Notes under the pieces: generated by a model
What the model was told of the DNA's origin: nothing
Database searches by the model: none
Seen by the model: only the letters and a program-made list of their open reading frames with translations
Program-made: the position numbers and the translations under genes
Shown here: positions 60,612 to 64,000 of the stretch, in pieces
How positions within the stretch are numbered: position 1 is the stretch's first letter
How the letters are laid out: each line of letters starts with the position of its first letter
NCBI GenBank assembly: GCA_000952975.1
Contig: LM997412.1
Span: forward strand, 620,001 to 684,000
DNA length: 64,000 nt
Source: Peptoniphilus sp. ING2-D1G
GTDB lineage: Bacteria; Bacillota; Clostridia; Tissierellales; Peptoniphilaceae
Direction: 5' to 3'

Positions 60612-61451
60612 ATGAATAATGAAATAATGAATTTAATAGATACAGTTGAGCTTGATGAGGTATCGGCAAGTTTAAATAAAGTAGCAAGTGTACAGGCAGT
60701 AATACAAAAGACTTTAAAATCCGGACATGATTATGATGTAATACCCGGAACCGGTAAACCAACATTACTAAAACCGGGTGCAGAAAAGATACTTATGATG
60801 TTTGGTCTAACAAGTGAATATGAGATTGTTGACAGCATAGAGGACTGGAAAAATGGAGTATTTGCTTATACAGTCCGTTGTATATTATCCAAAGGCGGAT
60901 CAAAAATAACCGAGGGTCTGGGTAACTGCAACAGTAAAGAGGACAAGTATAGATATAGATGGGTCAGACCTGAAGATGTGCCAATGGGAATAGATCCGAG
61001 CACTCTAAAGACAAATCAATACGGCAAGGTCAGAGTTGAAAATGATGAAATTTATTCACAGGTAAATACAATTTTAAAAATGGCAAAGAAAAGGGCACAA
61101 GTGGATGCAACTTTAACTGTTGCAAGTCTATCAGAAGTATTTACGCAAGATATGGAGGACATGAAACAATTTGCTCAAGCGGAACAGACAGATAATATGA
61201 CACAGGATGATGCTAAGAAATTCAAGGTAACATTTGGAAAATATAAAGGAATGACTTTAGGCGAGATTGCAGAAATCGACAAAGGATATGTAAAATGGAT
61301 AGCTGAAAATGGACGAGACCAAATTTTAAGGCAAGGAGCAGCAATGCTTTTAAATAAGCCTACTGTTAATGTTAAGCAGGAACAAGGAAAAGAAGAGCCG
61401 CAAGAGAAAGAAACACTATTTGATTTTAATGAAGAGGAGATACCATTTTAA
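60612..61451 (+). CDS. Phage recombination-associated protein with ExoX-like C-terminal module
   Basis: 279 residues. N-terminal region (VIQKTLKSGHDYDVIPGTGKPTLLKPGAEKIL, VNTILKMAKKRAQVDATL) matches a widespread uncharacterised phage family. From about 205 KVTFGKYKGMTLGEIAEIDKGYVKWIAENG resembles the small C-terminal module of exonuclease X-like proteins. No catalytic nuclease residues are obvious. Sits right after the Gam-like gene; an annealing or mediator role is inference. Confidence 0.62.
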   Translation: MNNEIMNLIDTVELDEVSASLNKVASVQAVIQKTLKSGHDYDVIPGTGKPTLLKPGAEKILMMFGLTSEYEIVDSIEDWKNGVFAYTVRCILSKGGSKITEGLGNCNSKEDKYRYRWVRPEDVPMGIDPSTLKTNQYGKVRVENDEIYSQVNTILKMAKKRAQVDATLTVASLSEVFTQDMEDMKQFAQAEQTDNMTQDDAKKFKVTFGKYKGMTLGEIAEIDKGYVKWIAENGRDQILRQGAAMLLNKPTVNVKQEQGKEEPQEKETLFDFNEEEIPF

Positions 61452-61454
61452 CTA

Positions 61455-61476
61455 AAGGGGTCGATTTTGACCCCTT
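61455..61476 (+). repeat. Intergenic hairpin before the replisome organiser gene
   Basis: AAGGGGTC (61455-61462) pairs perfectly with GACCCCTT (61469-61476) around GATTTT. No T run; the GTG start follows 14 bases later, so it could affect translation or protect the RNA. Confidence 0.6.
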
Positions 61477-61490
61477 AAGGATGTGATTAA

Positions 61491-62405
61491 GTGGCAAGAC
61501 CTAATAAACAAGGGTTGGATTACTTTCCTTTAGATGTTGGATTTTTAAGAGATATAAAGGTTAGAAGAATTAAAAAGGCTCAAAAGAATGCCGTAGAGGT
61601 ACTCATCGCGCTGCTTTCTAATATCTATCAAGATGAGGGATATTTTATGAGTTTTGATGATGATGTGTGCTTCCTAATTGCTGACGATGTTGGCGTTAGT
61701 GAGGGTGCCGTTACCAGCGTCATTGACATGGCCTTAAAAGTAGATTTTTTTGATAAAGTGCTTTATGAAAAATATAAAATTCTAACCAGTAGAGGTATAC
61801 AGAAAAGATTTATTGAAGCTACAAATAGAAGGCAGCAGGTTAATATGTGTCAAGATTATTTATTAATAAACACTGATGCAGTTAATCATGTAGTCGTTAA
61901 TGTAGACAATAATGATATCTCAGATGAGTTAATGTATACAGAAACTCAACTCAACGGAATTAATGTAGACAATAATCGAGTTAATGTATACAGAAGTACA
62001 CAAAGTAAAGTAAAGGAAAGTAAAGTAAAGTATATTGATGATGATTATATTAATATCTTTATTTCAGCATGCAAAAAATTATTGAATCGGGATTTTATCT
62101 TGCAATCATCAACACCAGCGAAACTTAAATATTTAGTAAAAAACTATGAAAAGGCTGTATTTGAGCAGGTTTTATCAAACATCAAAGATAGTCAGTATTT
62201 GACAGATAATGCTGATATAGATTTTATTTTAAATAATTTTATTAAAATTTATAATGGCAAGTACAAGGATTTTAAGACTAATAAGTCAAGCAACAGTTTT
62301 AACAATTCTGTCAATGTTTCCAACAGTTTTAGTGATGAAGAGTTAGAGGATCTTGCACGTGAGAAAAGAGACAAATTGTTTAAGGAAATGGGTGATGGCA
62401 TTTGA
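61491..62405 (+). CDS. Phage replisome organiser-like (DUF4373/Lin1244 N-terminal domain)
   Basis: 304 residues. The first 100 (PNKQGLDYFPLDVGFL, KNAVEVLIALLSNIY) are the DUF4373/Lin1244-type winged-helix domain typical of phage replication initiators. The middle is Asn/Val-rich and the C-terminal 100 hold a DnaD-like helical region (LKYLVKNYEKAVFEQVLSNI). GTG start. Likely loads the replication helicase or binds the origin. Confidence 0.82.
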   Translation: MARPNKQGLDYFPLDVGFLRDIKVRRIKKAQKNAVEVLIALLSNIYQDEGYFMSFDDDVCFLIADDVGVSEGAVTSVIDMALKVDFFDKVLYEKYKILTSRGIQKRFIEATNRRQQVNMCQDYLLINTDAVNHVVVNVDNNDISDELMYTETQLNGINVDNNRVNVYRSTQSKVKESKVKYIDDDYINIFISACKKLLNRDFILQSSTPAKLKYLVKNYEKAVFEQVLSNIKDSQYLTDNADIDFILNNFIKIYNGKYKDFKTNKSSNSFNNSVNVSNSFSDEELEDLAREKRDKLFKEMGDGI

Positions 62406-62734
62406 AAGAGTCTTATGTCCAAAAGCAAATTAAAGATGCTATAAATAATTCTTTTCTCGGGGTGTGTTTTGTTGCTTCTTCAGGTCTTGTTAAAAGTCCT
62501 GATGGGAAGAGGTTTATCAGGATGTTACCGGAGGGTTTTCCTGATTTGTTCGGATATCGAAAAAAGGACTGTAAGTTTTTCGCTATTGAGGTTAAGGCTC
62601 ATAATGGCAGGTTAAGTGCTAAGCAGGAAGAGGTTTTGGATATGCTTAAGGCTCATGGTGTGCTTTGTGGTGTGGCTCATGATGTTGATGAGGCTTTGGC
62701 TATTTTGGGCTATGTTCAAGGTAGATTATTTTGA
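62402..62734 (+). CDS. VRR-NUC domain nuclease
   Basis: 110 residues. PDLFGYRKK, FFAIEVKAHNGRLSAKQEEVL and the GVLCGVAHDVDEAL end are the PD-(D/E)xK-type VRR-NUC layout; used in phages as structure-specific endonuclease. TTG start overlaps the organiser stop by 4 bases. The tandem repeats begin at its stop codon. Confidence 0.85.
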   Translation: MKESYVQKQIKDAINNSFLGVCFVASSGLVKSPDGKRFIRMLPEGFPDLFGYRKKDCKFFAIEVKAHNGRLSAKQEEVLDMLKAHGVLCGVAHDVDEALAILGYVQGRLF

Positions 62735-62774
62735 TGAAATGTTGATGAAATGTTGATGAAATGTTAAGAAATGT
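62732..62774 (+). repeat. Tandem 11-base repeats after the VRR-NUC gene
   Basis: TGATGAAATGT is repeated exactly three times at 62732-62742, 62743-62753 and 62754-62764, with a degenerate fourth unit TAAGAAATGT at 62765-62774. Each copy has a TGATG stop-start overlap. Iteron-like, close to replication genes; too few for CRISPR. Confidence 0.8.
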
Positions 62775-62795
62775 TAAGGGTTTAGAGGTGGAAGA

Positions 62796-62987
62796 ATGAA
62801 ATATATCGTTAGAAAAAAAGGTTGGTATATAACAGGATATTCAAAAGAAAAAGATAACGAACAACAAGTATTATCAAAAAGTCATTATGATAGTGAAAAA
62901 GTTCTGCATTTTACAAAACGCAAAGAAGCACAGGCGCTTGCAACACTTGTGGGCGGAAAAGTAGAAGAGGTAGAAAATGGACATTAA
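62796..62987 (+). CDS. Uncharacterised 63-residue phage protein
   Basis: GAGGTGGAAGA precedes ATG 62796. The stretch YIVRKKGWYITGYSKEKDN suggests a small beta-rich fold ending with a helix (FTKRKEAQALATLVGGKVEEVE). No family recognised. Overlaps the next gene by 11 bases. Confidence 0.6.
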   Translation: MKYIVRKKGWYITGYSKEKDNEQQVLSKSHYDSEKVLHFTKRKEAQALATLVGGKVEEVENGH

Positions 62988-63321
62988 CATTAAAAATTTT
63001 GAAGAATATATTCCCGAAAATGAATTAAAAGAATATGTCAAAGAAGCGGTGAAATTAAACTTACCCGCTTTCAAAGAATTGGCTAACGAAAAAGTGTGTC
63101 AAAAATTAAAACGCACTATGAACAAAATGCTTAGTCAAAATTATAGTGGAGATTTCATTGATGAAGATATAGGCAAATTATTTAAGCCGACTGTAATAAA
63201 TATAATCAATGAAGTCTTGGAAGAAATACAAATAGACGGTGTAATTAAAGAAACACTGAAAGAATACACCAAACAGGAAACGATTAAATCAATTAAACAC
63301 ATTATAAAACAAAAATTATGA
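62977..63321 (+). CDS. Uncharacterised 114-residue phage protein
   Basis: Mostly helical, charged (LKEYVKEAVKLNLPAFKEL, IINEVLEEIQIDGVIKETLKEYTKQE). The ATG lies inside the previous gene with GTAGAAGAGGTAG before it. No family recognised; the stop overlaps the start of the broken frame that follows. Confidence 0.58.
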   Translation: MDINIKNFEEYIPENELKEYVKEAVKLNLPAFKELANEKVCQKLKRTMNKMLSQNYSGDFIDEDIGKLFKPTVINIINEVLEEIQIDGVIKETLKEYTKQETIKSIKHIIKQKL

Positions 63322-63440
63322 GGTGGAAGAATGAAAATTTAACACCTACAGCAATTTTAAACACACCACAACAAGACTTTCGAGATTGAACTGTAAACAA
63401 TTGGTTTATAGTTGAAGATGATATTGGTAGAGGAGGTTGA
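63318..63440 (+). pseudogene. Short reading frame interrupted by an in-frame TGA
   Basis: From ATG 63318 (ATGA overlap with the previous stop) 23 codons lead to TGA at 63387-63389, after which the same frame stays open for 16 codons with a coding-like character (TVNNWFIVEDDIGRGG) to a second TGA at 63438-63440. If the first TGA were TGG, one 40-residue frame would result. A ribosome site string GAGGTGGAAGAATGAAA at 63320-63336 repeats that at 62784-62801, but its ATG (63331) meets a stop after three codons. A decayed small gene is the simplest reading. Confidence 0.45.
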
Positions 63441-63443
63441 ACA

Positions 63444-63602
63444 ATGACAGTTAAAGAATTAATTGAAGAGCTTGAAAAGTATGACGAGAACTTAGAGGTT
63501 AAAGCAGAGATCATCATCGATGACAGAGAATATCTCATGCAAGTAATGAGCTTTGACGAAGGGATAGAAACCTTGTATTTAGAGTTAGAGGAGTTATTTT
63601 AA
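63444..63602 (+). CDS. Uncharacterised 52-residue phage protein
   Basis: AGGAGGTTGAACA precedes the ATG. Sequence MTVKELIEELEKYDENLEV, then IIIDDREYLMQVMSFDEGIETLYLELEEL. The start resembles a class of small acidic phage proteins that begin TVKELIEELKKYD; function unknown. Confidence 0.65.
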   Translation: MTVKELIEELEKYDENLEVKAEIIIDDREYLMQVMSFDEGIETLYLELEELF

Positions 63603-63626
63603 GATAGTTCAAGAAAGGATAAGGAA

Positions 63627-64000
63627 ATGCAGGTTAATAAGCTGAGACAGTACAGGGATTTACTTAGAGAAATAGAAAATTTGAAATCTCGTAAGAAAAA
63701 GGCTGAAGATAAATCTGAAATTGTAAGAGATATAACGACGGCTTCTAATCCTGAGTTTCCTTATCAGCCTATACATATACGATTAGAGGGCATAGATACT
63801 CGAGAAGTAGATAAAATAAATGCAATTATTGTTAAAAGATACAAGCAAGCGGCAAAGGCAAAGTATAAAATTGAGAAATTTATTTCAGATATTGATGATT
63901 CAAGGACAAGGATGATTTTTGAAAGGCGTTACATAGATGGGTGGAGCTGGATTAAAATTTCTATGGCAATGGGTAGCACTAATGAATCTTATGCAAGGAT
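63627..64000 (+). CDS. ArpU/RinA-like phage regulator, N-terminal part
   Basis: The window cuts this gene; 124 codons are visible. A coiled-coil-like start (LLREIENLKSRKKKAEDKSE) leads to a helix-turn-helix-like end with RMIFERRYIDGWSWIKISMAMG, typical of DUF1492/ArpU/RinA-type late-gene regulators that sit near the end of the early module. AAGGATAAGGAA precedes the ATG. Partial at the right edge. Confidence 0.7.
   Translation, partial: MQVNKLRQYRDLLREIENLKSRKKKAEDKSEIVRDITTASNPEFPYQPIHIRLEGIDTREVDKINAIIVKRYKQAAKAKYKIEKFISDIDDSRTRMIFERRYIDGWSWIKISMAMGSTNESYAR

Larger units (their letters stand above)
53991..64000 (+). mobile_element. Prophage-like element inserted next to tRNA-Trp, left part
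   Basis: Integrase, S24 repressor, small HTH proteins, Gam-like protein, replisome organiser, VRR-NUC protein and ArpU-like regulator in phage order make this a prophage or closely related element. The left border is inferred from the integrase facing tRNA-Trp; the exact core and the right border are not visible because the element runs past the window. Confidence 0.88.

Noticed and set aside
62732-62774. Tandem repeats as a CRISPR remnant
   Set aside because: Units are 11 bases without spacers and no cas gene is present.
63387-63389. TGA as a selenocysteine or recoded codon
   Set aside because: No selenocysteine insertion structure is visible and the product is too short; decay or a normal stop is simpler.

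Overview
The window looks like a chromosomal segment of a low-GC, anaerobic, Gram-positive bacterium (Clostridia/Tissierellia; a Peptoniphilaceae-like coccus is my best guess, from gene content only). Evidence: AT-rich DNA, strong GGAGG ribosome sites, frequent TTG/GTG starts, extended -10 promoters, a T-box leader, Firmicutes-type gene orders (rsmD-coaD-...-tmcAL, ackA, yceD-rpmF; rpmB beside asp23-fakA-recG), a zinc-ribbon L28, RqcH, a DUF4364 protein and PEP synthase. No species is named because no marker was compared.

Chromosomal part, 1-53990. 1-7500: tail of an FtsW/RodA flippase-like polymerase, its class B PBP, ispD-ispF, transaldolase, class II FBPase, rho, an rRNA/tRNA methyltransferase and a GME-fold-like protein, packed tightly in one direction. 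7534-9815: T-box-controlled thrS. 9891-12486 (minus): acetamidase/formamidase, azlCD exporter, Zur-like regulator. 12544-15391: zinc ABC importer behind a promoter carrying a perfect 31-bp palindrome. 15415-18640: phosphohexomutase, an unusual PfkB-like protein, an isochorismatase-like hydrolase. 18716-25806: an SbcD/SbcC (YhaO/YhaN)-like pair, a metallophosphoesterase, a CYTH protein and PEP synthase. 25824-28828 (minus): membrane protein, orphan precorrin-2-dehydrogenase-like protein, RqcH. 28966-34520: two-component system, lone GcvT-like protein, two flavodoxin-like proteins. 34528-38581: DUF4364 regulator, tiny membrane protein plus CPBP protease, sirtuin, methyltransferase, Hsp33. 38587-39065 (minus): tRNA-Gly, tRNA-Phe, rpmB. 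39299-53849: asp23-fakA-recG-rsmD-coaD, tmcAL, ackA, yceD-rpmF, yebC, flavodoxin-like, deoC, lgt, phosphoesterase, M29 aminopeptidase, comEA. 53915-53990: tRNA-Trp.

Phage-like part, about 53990-64000 and continuing beyond the window. A tyrosine integrase points at the 3' end of tRNA-Trp, so the element probably sits in that tRNA gene. A leftward lysogeny module (S24 repressor, a Fic protein with a built-in inhibitory helix motif, a PH-domain protein, integrase) faces a rightward early module (two small HTH proteins, excisionase-like protein, Gam-like nuclease inhibitor, a recombination-type protein, replisome organiser, VRR-NUC nuclease, and the start of a late-type regulator). Two leftward passenger genes (a 45-residue basic protein and a DUF4145 protein) interrupt the early module. 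Three sites of identical 5-7-5 geometry around the repressor/cro region look like the lysogeny operators. Structural, packaging and lysis genes and the other attachment site are outside the window.

The most rewarding places for a second look are the operator triplet, the self-inhibited Fic gene in the lysogeny operon, the promoter/terminator units near the integrase and at 59411-59477, the Gam-linked recombination protein, the reading frame broken by TGA at 63387, the PfkB-like protein lacking its glycine-rich catalytic loop, and the split-looking flavodoxin pair.
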